A stretch of 64,000 nucleotides of DNA, from contig MU266378.1 of assembly GCA_021014945.1 (NCBI GenBank), positions 78,550 to 142,549 of the forward strand. Direction: 5' to 3'. This document shows, piece by piece, positions 1 to 13,900 of the stretch. How positions within the stretch are numbered: position 1 is the stretch's first letter; each line of letters starts with the position of its first letter. The stretch is from Leucogyrophana mollusca (taxonomy: Eukaryota; Basidiomycota; Agaricomycetes; Boletales). Position numbers and translations under genes: made by a program. The notes beneath the pieces are model-generated. The model saw only the letters and a program-made list of their open reading frames with translations, ran no database searches and was not told the origin of the DNA.

Positions 1-817
1 TTTGCAAGAGAGTAGATGGTGAGCAGATAAACGCGGATAGGCGATGGGATCTGGTGCATGAGAAGAATACTCTATAGTTGCAGCTATAGGAGCCATCCGA
101 CAGACAAGAGAGAAAGAGAGGAAGCCAGGAATCAGTACTCAGCAGGGTCTGATGGCTCACTGATCGCAGGAAAGTGACTCGGACCTTAGCCTCCCATACA
201 AACTCGGCAATTACCGGTCACGAGTCTCGGGCCCCCTTACAAGCCCGCACTTTAGAAATCGCAGTGATTCCATGAAGCTGCGGGGCACGATATAGAGACA
301 CGAATGCGATATCGATTCGACGTATATCGAGTAGCAAAAGCGTATCGAAAGACAAACGACGCGTTCCACCCAGCTGTCCCACTCAGACGCGTGAGGCTTG
401 CCACGCGCACGGATGTACTTGATGATAGGCGTCCATGCAAGAAACAGCACAGTCAGTAACGACGAGGATGTGCTTGCCTAATACATGGCCCTTCGTAGAC
501 CCGTTCGTGAATGGATTGTGCTGCAAGCGAGCCTTGACGTAGATCCCGCAACACCGCATAGACGTATGGGAGACATTATGAAGGCCATGAGCGAGATCAT
601 GCAGCAGGCTCTCTCCAAGAACATAAAGGTGGAAATAGACAAGGTTTCGTGAAGAGATGGACGTAGGGAGAACAAAAAGGATGTGGCCATAATTTGGGAT
701 TGCGGTTATGTGGCCAGCCCTAAATAAATCCAAGTGCCTAGGGAAGGCTTGTCAACTAATAACCTTGAGTCTTGCTTTCGACCGTAGCCTCCATTTATCG
801 CTTTCTACAAGCAAATT
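1..817. other. Left edge, no gene supported
   Basis: Several short overlapping open frames occur on the minus strand (211-733), one with a hydrophobic stretch, but none can be joined by good splice sites and I recognise no domain. Part of this stretch may be the promoter and 5' UTR of the PHD-finger gene at 818, and the far left may belong to a gene outside the window. Confidence 0.4.
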
Positions 818-3018
818 ATGGCTCAAACTGCTGCCATGGGCCCTCCACTTTCGCCAAGGGAAACCCGTCGCTCAGGCAGACGCTCAGCTCCTTCTGCCTC
901 AGCCAGCACCTCAAAGTCTCCAGATTCGCCAGCCTCGGAATCGGCTCCTCGAAACAAGGAGAACGGCGCTCGTCCTTCACTTTCAACATCCAGTAGCAAT
1001 GGTCGCACCAAGCGCATGAAACAAGAGGACCTCGATGATGCAGTTCCTCACAAGAACGCTCAGCCCAATGGCGCCGCCGCCGCTAGCCATGGGAACTCAA
1101 ATGGCCGAGCGAAACGCAAGGGAAAAGAGAAAGACAAGAACCAGTCTGCGACAGACCTCGTCATAGAAGCTGCTTCAAACAAACTGGGTGGTTCTGTTGC
1201 AGGAGGTCCAGCAGAGCCTCCAGAAGATGACGCAGAGCAGGGCGTAACGCGCTGCATATGTGGGCTCAACGGTACGTCTGCTTATCTGAGCCACCTTCAT
1301 TCGATACAGCGTGTTCATACAACGTTTTCCGGTTAGACGAAGATGCGGCTGGCGGAGAATTCATGGTCCAGTGCGAGACATGCAACGTCTGGCAGCATGG
1401 CCTGTGCATGGGATACCTGCGCGAGGATCAACTACAGGACGACTATCACTGCGAAAAATGCAAGCCAGAACGGCACCAAGATCTTTTCAAGTGCGTAGTT
1501 TCATCTGTTCTTCGGAAAGTGACTGATCGAGCCTCTTGTTCTGTAGGAGGCTATCGAAAAAAGCTCGCCAATCATCGACCAACTCGCAGCACGCTTCTGC
1601 TGCAGCTGCTTCACGTCTCTCCCGCTCGCACTCCCCTTCACATCTTCTGAAACCGCCCAAGCGACGCAACACCATGAACAGCCGCGATGCTGCCTTCGAC
1701 GAGAGTCTAAAAGAACTGATCGAGGCAACAGCAGCAGAGGCTGCAACTGTCCCTGAGCCGACGAATGAAGACGCGAATGGGGCGAATGGAGCCGTCGTCG
1801 CCCCCGAGCCTCTTGAGCCTCCTCAAGAAGATGCAGATGCAGAGATAAATGGTCGCAAGAAACGCAAGCGCACAGAGGACGACAGGTGCGTCCGCGCGAA
1901 ATTGGCATGGTGCCATACTTGACATTTTGTATGTTCCAGTGTACCCAAGAAACGCACAAGATCTGCCTCCAGCGCGTCCGATCATACTGCAGCGCCGGCA
2001 CCACCCCTGCCGCCTCCAGAGGAACCTCCTGCGAGCGCCGTGAAACGGAGCTCAGCACCAGGTATGGCAGCAAAACCCAGTGCATCGCGCAACAGACGAG
2101 GTGGAGGATCGCGGAAGACTGCCACAGTTACCCAAGAGCCTGTTGTGCTTGCTGTTGAAGGTGACGAAGGTTCGTTCAGTTCCTTATCAATATTGATGCT
2201 CACGTGACTTACGGAAATCAGTCCCTGGTCCGAGTAATACTGCTAGTAAGCGACCAGCTCAGAGTAGCCGCGGCAAAGTTGCGCCTGCTACGAAGCGACC
2301 ACCTCCATCCTCTCACGCCTCTGGTAGCATTCTCCACGACCATGGTACTAGGCGCAATAATTCAGGTGGGGGAACGACGGCTGCCACCTCGGCGGAGAAT
2401 TCTCGCGCATACCGCAATTCCCATGCCTATGCCGTCTCCCAACAACCGTTATTTACGTCATGGAATTTGCCAGACTATTTAGCTCATCTGGAGCCGATGT
2501 TGCCAACGGACACTCCCCGTCCCATCGAGGTCCGCGGCTCCGGGATAAAACCTGGTGGAAGAGAATCCATGGAAAGAACAACGGAGAGAGGTGTCAAGGT
2601 CAAATGGCCGAGTAAACGTATGAGCGTGGGGGATATGAACAAGCGAGTTCGGGCGCTTGTGGAGTGGGTTGGGAGGGAACAAGCGGGTGCCATGGACCGC
2701 GGACGTCGGAAAGACGCTCTGGAGAAAGCCTTGAAGGACCTGGAAGGGGTTCATTCGGCCGACATCTCCATCCGTGAGGGTCGTGATGCGGTGAGAAGCG
2801 GTGGAGGGTCTCCGATGGTCCTTGACCAAGAAGACAACGCACCCCAGACACGGGACATTCCCTCTACATCGGTAGAGGGAGGAGGTGGCACCTTCGATCA
2901 GAAGGCCCCATCTTCGACGATGAAAATGATGGAGGAGCTTATGGAGGAGCTGATCGGTTTCCAGGAGCGGTTTGGCCCCAGTATGAAGAGGGAGCGGGAA
3001 CGCAGACCTGCTTCGTGA
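818..3018 (+). CDS. PHD-finger protein, Cti6-like
   Basis: Five exons: 818-1271, 1337-1490, 1547-1885, 1940-2169 and 2222-3018. All introns are GT..AG, 52-65 nt, and the phases join to give 657 aa. The N-terminus is Ser/Pro/basic and probably disordered. A PHD zinc finger starts near residue 147: CICG, then CETCNVWQHGLC, then CEKC, which supplies the C4HC3 ligands. A basic, low-complexity middle with KKRKR-type nuclear signals follows. The C-terminal block KWPSKRMSVGDMNKRVRALV looks conserved and resembles the tail of fungal Cti6-type proteins. In yeast Cti6 belongs to the Rpd3L histone deacetylase complex and its PHD finger binds methylated H3K4; that role is inferred here. Start chosen as the first ATG of the open frame. 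The PHD call is firm, the Cti6 assignment likely. Confidence 0.85.
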
Positions 3019-4746
3019 CAAGCTGCGCATCCTCTAATGGTTTTTTGTGGTACTGTTCTTTATTGCTTGTGTATTTCTGATATGGCATCTTTATCATCTC
3101 ACTCCCTCTCCCTTTTCTCTCGCATGGGCTCTATTATCGTACACTGTACTGTTTTCGTAGTCATTTCCTATACCTCGTGCTCTTCCTGATAATTCGACAC
3201 CTAAAAATCAAAGGCACGTGATCGTTACGTGACGCCAACGCGTCGACTTCGGGTAGCAAGTTTTATACAAGTACGATGGGTCATCTGTGATTTTATTGGT
3301 ATTCGCCTCGGCTCCAGTCCACTGAGGTCCACCGTCGGAATCGCGTTGCTTGATCCTTGCAGCCAAAGTTCTGTCAACTGGCCTCTTGGCACCCGTTATG
3401 ACCACAACTCTGACGTATGCTGGTAGACCGATTCTTCCAACTGACCCCAGATTGATGGAGGGCTGAAAGGGGCTGAAGCGAGATAAGCCGACGTCGGGGA
3501 TCTCGGGTTCGGGGTATGCGGGGGCAGCCATTTGCTTCTCGTCCATGCCAATTGGAGAACGAGTCAGGTCTTACCCCGAAGTCCCGGAGAAGGTGTCATG
3601 GTACTTCGGTTGGATTCGAAGCTACTGAACGAAGTATTGTTGGTCACTTTCACCTCTCTGGTATCTATGCCGGCTGACCTTGGCCTGCATCAACTGTCCT
3701 CTCTACAAGAAGGTACGTATAACTTCCAGAGCATGGTTTCTGCACTCCCTCAATACAAAGGGGAGACAAGGGTTCGGTGACTATCACATCGATGCATCAC
3801 CAGCCTTGGGGATTTAATATGGTATGATCCTCAGGGAGCCCTTGTATACAATACGCCTCTTGGGCGTGCTGGCCGACAAGGGTGACAAAGTCGAGGCTTT
3901 GCGGCGAGGTATTACGATCCGATTACGAGTGCAAAACCAGCTGTCTTTCGTGTTAGCAGTGCTTCAGTGGTCACAACGCCTATGGTATATTTCCAACTTC
4001 CTCCGATAAGACAACCGACAGACTGATTAAGCATCCATGTGTTTGCTAAATTTTTCAATCGTGTTATCAAGCTTCTAGGAGTGCTGTTACCGCTAGAAGA
4101 GGCAGGAGACCAGTGTCAAGCAAGTGAGTGCAAGATGTACACAAATTTGAGTCGTTATAAGATATCTCACCAAGTTTAAGACTCCGGGAACCGATGTGGT
4201 TGGGGTGAATCCCAGGTACCAACAACCATTCATCAATCGTTTTCGAGAATTCATCGAAACGGTGACACAGCAAGCTGGGGCCCTCGCCAATAATTAAGGA
4301 AGATCCATACTTCGCCGAGGAGGCCTTCATCTCGAGCTGCGCACTACGCGACGCTTTGTTCGCTTTTGCTAGGCAGGCTGCGCAGGAGTGTTCGGTATAG
4401 TGTACTCACATGGAGTATAGCTTGGCATGTCTTATGGGGCAGCATACTCGGCGCAAACCTGAGTCATGATAGTCTGGAAGTAGGAAGCCCAGGAAAATTG
4501 GACCAACAATAAAATATATGTCGATACATGGATAACTAAGTCCATTGGGATCGGAGGAGAGACTTGCAGACCTGCAGCGATTCTGTTTGTTGGGGGAAGT
4601 ATTTTGGATGACGAGATTGTTTCCGGTTCGAAGTAGTTTGGCACGTGGCGTTGTTTGGCAAGAGCCTCCGAAATAAACAGAGGCGCTACGGATTCGGGAA
4701 GGCCTTCCACGCTTGCAACATTCAGCCTGTGACATCGGACCTGGTC
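3019..4746. other. Unassigned interval, possible small minus-strand gene(s)
   Basis: Two minus-strand frames look more coding-like than the background. One is 3208-3546 (starts MDEKQMAAPAYPEPEIPDVG). The other ends at 4067 and contains GEGPSLLCHRFDEFSKTIDE (about 4163-4360), with a plausible GT donor at about 4169 and an acceptor at about 4093. I recognise neither and cannot join them convincingly. The right end must also hold the VPS8 promoter. Confidence 0.3.
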
Positions 4747-7700
4747 ATGGCGTCCGCTTCCAGTGTGCTGAAAGACTTGCCTCATTCAAAGGACGTTGAC
4801 TCCGCAAGCTTTCTGCGCGGAAGTTCACCGTCAGAACACGAGGATGACGATGTCGACGGCGACGGAGAAGAGTATCATGAAGGAGACTACTCAACCCGAA
4901 TGGAGGAACTTTTTGATGATGAGAACGAGGACGGCGAAGGAGAGGAAGATGAAAGCGAAGAAGCTTTCGTCTATGAAGGAGTAGACGCAAAACCGGTCTC
5001 TGGGACATATCGGGAACAGCTACGAGATGTGCTGGGGCCTGATGATGAAACTGACGATTCCGAAGAACGGGAAGTCGAGCGTTCTCTCTTGCATGAAGAT
5101 GCAAGTGACCTTGCCGAGATAACTCACAAAATAACACCAGTAAGTCGTATCTGCTGCCTCGTGTCCTCCATACTGCGGCTGAAAGAACGTTTGCAGCATG
5201 TTGAAGAACCGTCAGAAGGTAGCCCGTCAATATCTCCTGCGTTACCTTCAATATCCGCCCCATCTTCCAGGATGGCTTCCCCTGTACCGAACGGGATGCT
5301 TTCGCCACTTCCAAAGCCATTCCTACACCCTACCGTATCTCGACTTCGTTCTTATACGCCGCAGCCCTCGCGCCTTCCGTCTGGCGGCAGTGCAGGGACG
5401 TTCAATTCTCCAGGCCTGCACGGAATTTCTCCACTTCCGTCCCATTTCTCTGACATCTCAAGGACGTCCTCGCCTTCCAATGTTAATCCAACTACTCGGC
5501 AAGGATATTCGAACGGACAACCACGGGCGGAGAGAGAGGTGTTTAGGTGGATGCAGTTGCGGAATGCCGGCTCTCACATATACAATCAAGGGCCTATGAA
5601 AGCCTCAACAGTCTTAGGATCACCATTAGCGGGTGCACCCATGGTCTTGGCCGCGAATGGGCTTGTCTGCGTCGGCACCGACACGGGAAGGATCCTAGTC
5701 TTTGACTTCAAACAGGCCTTGAAATGCATCTGTGGAAATGACGCGTTAGGTAAGTGGACTCTTCCACAATGCTTTATCTGGACTCAATCTGGTCGGGTAG
5801 CAAGTACAGTGGGGCCCGTGTCCTCAGTAGCGTTGTCTAATGATCATACCTACGTCGCGTCAGGACATACGTCGGGATATATCCAATTGTTCGATCTCAA
5901 AAACCCTCAAGTTGCCGCCCGTACCGTTGCTCCGACGTCGCTTACTGCTGTAACATCCGGACGACAGGAGGGTCATTTGTCGGGATCACGCATTACTGGT
6001 ATAGCTTTCGTATCTGGTCGACATACGGCTGTTGTCTCTGCCGACGAGAACGGTCTGTCCTTTTACCACAGCCTCGGCAAAGTTCTCTTCGTGGAGGCGT
6101 CTGATACAATTCGCATTCTGGGCAACTACCACGAAGAGGATGCTCCAGACGACAGCCTTCGCCGCCCCCTTCCGGATGGAACGCCTTCGAATTCGATCCC
6201 CACAAATGACCTTAGCACCCTTCCGTTTCGACGCCGACGGCGAATTCGCAACACTGTGTTGGCCATGCAAACACTTCCTTTGGGCACCTCTCCTCACTCA
6301 ACGGACGGGTATCATCTAGTGGCTTTATTAACCCCATCAAAACTCGTTATTGTTGGACTGAAGCCAACTCCGAAGACGTGGCTGAGGCGGCCTCGAGAAG
6401 ATGATCCACGCTCCTCGAAACCGAGGAACCGCAGGCGCGGCACTTTGTCTTGGTTCCCGAGTGTCCCAGTAGAGCCTGAAGGGCAAGTGGGAAAGAAGAA
6501 GAAGAATGGAGTGGATCGCTTGGCTCCGGCACATCCAACCCTCATATATTCATGGGGAAGTACTCTTCGCCTTTTGCGAGTATCGGAGACCAAAATCAAG
6601 CAATCGGTTGCCAGCTCTCGTACAGGAAAAGTGAATGAGGTTGAAGTAGGCACACTAGTATTCGAGGAGGCTGGCGGATGGTTCATGGAAGACGAGATTT
6701 TAGCTATCCAATGGATGAGTCTCAGTGTACGTTCTTTTTTCGTGACTCGGTATACCAACTCTGAGACGACAATTGGATGTTATAGCAGGTCGCCATTTTC
6801 ACGGCGGCGAATCTCAGCGTCTACGATGTTCGTACCGCCACGCTAGTCGAGCGCGTTCGGTTTGATGCCACCACTCTCGTATCCCCTTCCCTGTATCACA
6901 CAAGTAATGGGTCGATCCCGTACTCGGAATCGATAAACGATATTGCGCACAGTGTCCGGGCATACAAGGGAAAGATATTCCTACTTGTACGTGGTTGTCT
7001 TACTGGTCGGCGCTTGTTCCGATGCTTATCGCGGCCTACCAACAGTGCCGGGAAGAGCTGAAAGTTGGGACGTTGCTCACATGGGCGGATAGGATCCTAT
7101 CCTTCGTCGAGGACGGCGATTTCCTCAGTGCTATCGAGCTTACGCGGTCATATTACACAGGAGAAGCACCCGGAAACCGCAACGGTCTCCCAGATGACTT
7201 GCATGAGCGCAAAGCTGTCATTGGTGAAAAAATGCACGACTTAATGGTCGCGTCTGCTCGATATGCCTTCTCGGAAGACCGTATGACTGACGGTACACAT
7301 GCTACGCCGGATGGCCGTGGAGTCGACCGGACTTCACTCTTTGAAGGCTTGGTTGCGACGTGCGCAAGAGCCTGCATCGCCTTGGACGATCATGACTTCC
7401 TATTTGAGGATCTTTTTCAGCAGTATGACGATGCTGGGATCTCTCGAATCTTCCTTAATCAACTCGAAGCCTTCGTTTTGGATAACAACATTCACTCCGT
7501 GCCACCACGGATCACACAACGGCTTGTTGCACTACACGAAAATGACGGTCGCCCCGACCTGGCAGAAAGGATCATATGGCATATTGACCCAGCGTGTCTA
7601 GACATCAATCAGACGATCCGTCTCTGTCAAACACATCATCTCTGGGATGCTCTGATATATGTTTACACCCGCGCCCTCAAAGATTACATATCCCCCGTTG

Positions 7701-9748
7701 TCGAACTTTTCAAACTCGTCCGTAAAGTCCAACAATTTCGGATTCACCAAACGGAGTCCCGGCATTTACACCCTGATGAGGCTGACGTTGACGCTGCCGC
7801 CATGGAGTCTGTAGTTGTGAACGCCTACAAAATCTACCCATATCTGGCGGACGTCCTGTCTGGACTTACCTACCCCAGTGAAGAGCCGTTGCAGCCCGAG
7901 GACGCTTTTCAGGCGAAGAAGGATGCATACTCTTTCCTCTTCTCAGGGCGGTCCAACACGTGGCCGCTAGAAGGAGGAAGGTTGATACTTACTGCGGACG
8001 AGGACGGTGGTACAGAACCAACCTACCCATATGCTCGCCTCTTACTTCGCTTTGATGCGGAGTCATTTTTACACTCGTTAGACATCGCTTTCGAGGATTC
8101 ATATCTCAACGACTCGTCGCAAGAAGTCAGCCGACTAGTGATTGTCAAGATCCTACTGGACATAATGTCAACTGGGAACTTGCCGCCCTCTGATACTGCA
8201 TTCATCAATATCTTCATCGCAAGGAACGCCCCAAAGTATCCTCAGTTCATCCAGATTGCCCCCAGCGCACTCCATAAGATACTGGTGGATCTCGCCACCC
8301 AGTCTGAAGCGGACACTCGGGAAGATCGTCAACTTGCGGCAGAGTACCTGTTGTCGGTATACACCCCACATGAAAGTGGACGTGTGCTTCGTCTGTTTGA
8401 AGAAGCGGGGTTCTATCGTATTCTGCGCAATTGGCATCGACACGAACGACAATGGGCACCACTCATGTCTACATATCTACACGATCCTGATATGCGGACC
8501 TCGGAGTTGTTTAACCATCTTGATGACGTTCTCATCAACTCGGCACGCGACAACAAGGGTGTTATTCCCACTGACACGCTTGACGTGTTTTCTGAGGCTC
8601 TTGGCCGCCTCCTCAGCACCGACGTTACACTGGTGGCATCATTGGTCGATAAGCACGCACCGAACCTGCACGAAGAGGCGTTGCGGAATCTACCAGAGAC
8701 TGCAGACTCCGAGCGTTTCATCTATCTTAATTACCTTCTCGGACCACCTCGCCCAGAGGACGACGAGTACATCTCTCCGTACGATCGGCCCAGTTCGTCG
8801 CACGTCACGAAATCCCTCCGTCATCTCTACATTTCGTTGCAATGTCGCCTTCACCCATCCGACGTTATCACTGTCCTCAAACACATACCAGCGGATCTTC
8901 TGGATTGGTCGGAAGTATTGCAGACCTGCGAGCAGAATCAAGTTTATGACGCTGTGATTTGGACCTTGAACTGGAGAGGAAAACCTCGCGACGCTCTTTC
9001 GAAGGTGGAGGCCTTTGAGGAGAAGTTGACTCTCAGCATCGTTCGGAGTCTAGCTTCGTCGGCCCCAGCAAATGCGGACGCCATCATCAAACAAGTCGAT
9101 TCTCTTCAGGCAGTAGGACGGAAGGGAGTCGACATCTGTCTTGAACATTCCAGAGCGTCTACCCCTGGCGATGTACCCCTAGAAGACATCTGGTTTCAAC
9201 TCTTGAGTAGCCAGATCCATTCAGTGCAAAGTGTCTCGGCCTGCTGCGGTGGGCAGGTACAAGCTGGTGAAAATATAGCTGGGACTGGGACCGCGACCTT
9301 GGAGGAGCGTGTTCAGGCCACGCTGCGCACCCTCGTGCAAGAGACATTTGCGTCTCTTGTCTCTATCAGTTCAACTCAGGCCGTCTCCTTCCCTCGACTA
9401 TTTAAACGCCTAGTCGATCCCAGCATCCACGCCAGTATAACTACTGGCACTCCATACACGGAATTTAGGACAATACTGACCGGCATGCTGGAGTCCTATC
9501 GCTCAGATGGAGATATGTTGATCATATCGAAGCACTTGCTCGAGCGAGATGTGTTCGACACAGTGGAGAAGTTTACAGGCGAGAGGATGCGAGGTTGGGC
9601 ACCCGCTCGTAGTGTCTGTTCAACGTGTCGTCAGGCTGTAGCGGGGAAGAAAACAAGGGATCTGGCAACTACGGCAGAGGGTGAACGGATCGTAGTCTCG
9701 CGGACAGGAGCCATATACCACAGTAGATGTTTCCCGCAAGACTCCTAA
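4747..9748 (+). CDS. VPS8: Vacuolar sorting protein Vps8 (CORVET subunit)
   Basis: Five exons: 4747-5139, 5197-5749, 5810-6726, 6789-6986, 7046-9748, total 1587 aa. Introns are 57-62 nt with good GT..AG ends and matching phases. The protein has an acidic, Ser-rich N-terminus (about 1-250), then a WD40-type beta-propeller (about 255-650, with Vps8-like SVALSNDHTYVASGHTSGYI and TGIAFVSGRHTAVVSADENG). A long alpha-solenoid follows, starting at VGTLLTWADRILSFVEDGDF. The C-terminus carries a RING-like Cys/His end: CSTC near residue 1544 and HSRC just before the stop. Vps8 is the CORVET tethering subunit that binds Rab5/Vps21 on early endosomes. An upstream in-frame ATG at 4645 exists; I prefer 4747 because conserved-looking sequence begins after it. 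It converges on COG2 with about 90 bp between stop codons. Confidence 0.94.
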
Positions 9749-9838
9749 TTACTGCAATATTGTATATCTATCGCCAGTATCATAGTTTACGGATTCATAT
9801 CTTCCTATTTGGCACTCACAGATCTGTCGCAGAAAACG

Positions 9839-12800
9839 TCAGTGGCACAAGTAACGTGGCGGAACTGATATCACCATACCGTCTATTAATTCTGTGTGCA
9901 CCATCTTATGGAGTAACTTGAAGCTATCGGTGGATGGCACATCAACTCCCAACGATTGGCCTTCCTTCGCGAACGCTTCTACATCCAGGACCATTTGCGT
10001 GCGAATACGTTCCTCGTCGCGTCCGTCGTCTTTACCGGCACTTCCGGTTCCAAACAAAGAGAGTGCCGACCTCCTGCCTTTCTCCAGACGCCTTAAAGAT
10101 CCCTCTGCCCTCTTCATAGCAGTGAGGTAATGTATATATCTAGCGCAAGGGTGGTTATTTGTACGTCTTCTTCAAAGCTGATTGCGTACCTTTGACAGAC
10201 ATTGTCAATCACTTCAGTGGAAATTGGTTTCATAAAGTCGTCTTTCAAATTTTCTCCGGGGCCATTAGCACCAACACCAAAAAACGTCTTCACGGGACGA
10301 AGAATGGCTGATACGAAATAGCTCGGTTCTGTGGGTATTCGCTTGCTCGACATTGCTCTGAATTGGGACGGTATTGACCGCACGGGTAGGAGGGCATCGC
10401 AACAACGCCGAGTCAATATTTGGACGAGCTGATTTGACAAAGGGGCGGTGAGGTTTTCCAGCATGTTCAGCTGTTGTAATAGAATCTCTGCATCGCACCC
10501 CTTAAGCAAGCTTGGTATGACCCACTGAGCTGGCACGCACCTTCCAGAGATATACCTTCTTCTGTACCACCAGTAGTCTCAGGGAGCATCATGCTGACCT
10601 CTTCTCGCCACAACGCCCAGACCAGGGAAACCATAGCCTTAATATCGACGATGGCGGCAGAAAATTGCCTCAGCAAAGGTTCATCCGTGGCACTAGTTTC
10701 GGCGTTGGTAGTCTCTGAGGGAGGAGCTGGCGTAGCGGCACGAGATAACGATGATGGCGTGGAACCCTGCCATAAAAATTGTTTGAAAAATGGCAACTAA
10801 CTAGCACATAGATCATAAGGGGCTACCTTCTCGTTCATCAAAGCCGTGACTGCCTTCACCGGTAATTCAGAGGCAGGAAGACTGCTGTCAAGCCATCCTT
10901 TGAATCTGCCAATAAGCTGAGCGAAGAGAGATTGAGATTCGGCATTGAGCTGAAGCGATTATAAACCCCACCTGAAGGGTTAGCTTCCAGAAACGGTGGC
11001 CCAAATCTGGGATGTACACTTCTGCGCTCCAGCAAGCAGAAATTGCGGTCCAGACGTCGGCAGCCTGGGCGGTCACAAAGGGACCACGACCTATAGATGT
11101 ACAGTTGAGCCACGAGATGGCTTTCAATAATCCTGGATCACCTGTGATGGAAGTGTGGGCCGCTGGTGTTATAGTTGTTACCGCTAACGACTCCTCCAGT
11201 CGGGTGATGATATCCTTCCAACGCAATTGAAAATATACTTGTAGCTGCCACCTCCGATTAAATGCAGAATACACTGGATGCGAACGCATGCTCTGGATAG
11301 ATTGGGTGGACGGTGCTAAAAGTTCGAGAGCGCGAATGAATGCTTGGGTCGTGGCATGATGCTACGTGGATCAGCTCAGACATAGCAATATGGTGCATAC
11401 AAACGAGAACACACTTTTCGAAACTCGTCTGGATTTCCCGCAGCAAAAACAATGTTTCCCAATTCGTCCATGATCGCTCTGCCAATCTCCGCCCAGACAA
11501 CATTTGCCATGATTTCGAATCCGTCGTCATTGCTGAGTGTCAGGCCATCGTCCTTTGGTGGGGCAATTAAGGTAGCAAAGTTCCCCTTTTCTTTCGACCC
11601 CGATGCAGATTTCAACGACACCTTCTCTGTGATTTCCATTATGCGACAAAAGTCCCGTTCTACGAAACGCAGCACTTGATTGTATAAACTGGCTAGTGGG
11701 TCCCCAGATTCATCGAGTAACTGTGCTGATTGTGATGCAGGGCCGTAAGCTGAGTCGAATGGATTCTGCTTCGACGCAAATGCGGTGAATGGAGTGTATG
11801 GAGTGCGGGGAGGAAGCGAGCTGGTGTGCGACACGCCTAGAGTAGGCGGTAGAGGCGTTCGGGGTATTATGGGAGAACGTGGAGCGGCTAATGCCTCAGG
11901 AAAAATGGTCTGCAAGGTACAACATAAGTCACCAAGTTAGTTAGATCAAACAATGACCTGACTTTTCTGATAAACCCTTGCATGACGTCTCTTTTCAAGA
12001 GTTCCTCGGCTGTCCTCCAAAGACCTAAAGTGTCATAGATTCTTAGATATTCCGTTAAATCTGCGGTTGCTTTAGCCCGTTCTATTTCGGAGATTTTGCC
12101 GTCTACGTTGTTTGTGAGGGAGATAAGGGTAGAAGCAAACAGATGGTCAAGGTCAGAGGAGAGTGTGGTTTGAATGCGGTCGACGCTCTATGAGGACAGG
12201 GAACTGTGTCAATAGAACAGTTCACAATCAGAGACCATCACATACCCATTGAATCTCATCCACAAACACACATTTCTCAGATCTAGCTTTCGACACATGG
12301 TACAGTAGCTGAGTGTATTCAGTGGCTACTCGAGCAAGGTGCTTCGCACGATTCCCTCGTGCTCTAGATATATTAATTAGCTTTCAAGCGCAAGGAGAGT
12401 CATAAATTCTCACTTCAGGTTGCTATCGTTGGGTTGTGAGTCGTTGACCAGATGAGGAGGTACTTTGAGTTCGGCCATACCGAGAGGCGTGGGAGCATCG
12501 TGAGCGGGATGAGATATGAGAAGTAAAGACTCCAGTCTTGTAACGGATTCAGATATCTTGAGCAACAGATGGAGCAGGGCCTAAAGTACTATCAGCAAAA
12601 GCTGGGCGCAACGGAAGCGGGGATGACCTTTTCGTCACGCAGCTTGGAGCGCGCTTCTAGCTTGTCTTGGATAGCCGCTTGTATATCCTGCAATCCTTTC
12701 CTTGATTCCTGACATGTTATGTTCAAAAGACCGAACAATAATTCGCAATGTCCTCACGTACTAATATCTGGGCTCGAAGCTCGCCAAGAGGATACTTCAA

Positions 12801-13193
12801 TCTCTCCAGTCTGGCCCCCTCTCCTTTAAGATCCGTGCTGAGGCTGATGAATGCCTCGTAGTCATCGTTAATGAGAAGCACCAGCTCCTCTTTCAATGCG
12901 GATAGGTAGTCCCTCAACTCTGTGCGCAGGTCAGGCAACGACGTGTGAGAGCGTGAAACCAGAAAGTCCTCCACGTTGAAAGTCTCCGCAATTAAGTAAG
13001 GGTTGTCATGTGATAGTGGAACGTGTATGGGGAGGTCATGCTTCGAACTTGGGTCTCGCCCGGACATTGCTCGAATGTCTGGCGTTGGCGTGGACCCCGC
13101 TTGTTCACGGGCAACAAGCTCTTCAGCTAGCCGTTCCAGTTCGAAAGGATCTGGGATCTTGTCATGTCTTCGAGCGCTTTGTGAAGCCATCAA
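9839..13193 (-). CDS. COG2: Conserved oligomeric Golgi complex subunit 2
   Basis: Multi-exon gene read from 13193 down to the stop at 9839. The first exon carries the typical Cog2 N-terminal region: NVEDFLVSRSHTSLPDLRTE, then LINDDYEAFISLSTDLKGEG and ERLKYPLGELRAQ. Later exons contain helical segments such as ARVATEYTQLLYHVSKARSE (about 12300), SLYNQVLRFVERDFCRIMEI (about 11650) and a C-terminal part ending at VPPRYLCH. A Pro/Ser/Thr-rich linker lies near 11760-11880. Cog2 sits in lobe A of the COG tether, which recycles Golgi vesicles. Internal exon borders were located only roughly; introns are short and numerous. The start could be either of two adjacent Met codons (13193 or 13190). Confidence 0.92.
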
Positions 13194-13900
13194 ACAAAGC
13201 AGAGTTCAGTCACGGTACGCTTATATTATGAGCAGCCACAAGAGGAGGAGTGAGCATTTGTTTGCCAACGCCTTCCGATTCTAACAGGTACAAATACGAG
13301 CAATGACACGCTTGACAATTCATGTCACGGACCTTGCATGGACCTCACGGTAGTTCTGGGCTTCCGCAATCGCTTGCGAGTACTACTGTGCTTGCCACAA
13401 GACCAGAACAAGTGTTGCGGTGTGTCACTTGTCTCGAGCCGAAACGGCGCTCCCGATTTCCCTTTACCAATACCCCATCGCGCCCCGCCCAATGACCACC
13501 GCCACCACAGGGCCCAAAACTCCGAATCCTGGGGATGTCCCTCCCACAAAAGCGAATGACACGTGGCACCGATTCTTGTTGAGCGGTTGACTTCAAGGTC
13601 CATTTGAATAGGTACTTAGTGATTCTGAAGGCCGTCGTGTAAAGCGACTGTCTCACCCTCTAAACCCGTCGAATCTCCCATCCATGCTACTTAACATATT
13701 ACAACTATATTTCAAAAATCAACCCAGGCCTATGTTTTATCCCCTCGAATCCATGGTCCAGTTCTCTCAGCGACACTCTTGGCAGACTTACATAAGTGTA
13801 CAGGAGAGAGGGAACGGAGCAAATTCACTTTCTACACAGGTATCAGATGGCTCATCTGGTACTTCAAGGTAGGCTCAGGTAAGTATGAGTCCAATGTCCG
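13194..13900. other. Intergenic, COG2 promoter side
   Basis: No supported gene. Weak overlapping frames at 13325-13656 show no recognisable motif. This should contain the COG2 promoter and 5' UTR (right to left) and the 3' end of the rhodopsin-type gene. Confidence 0.45.
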
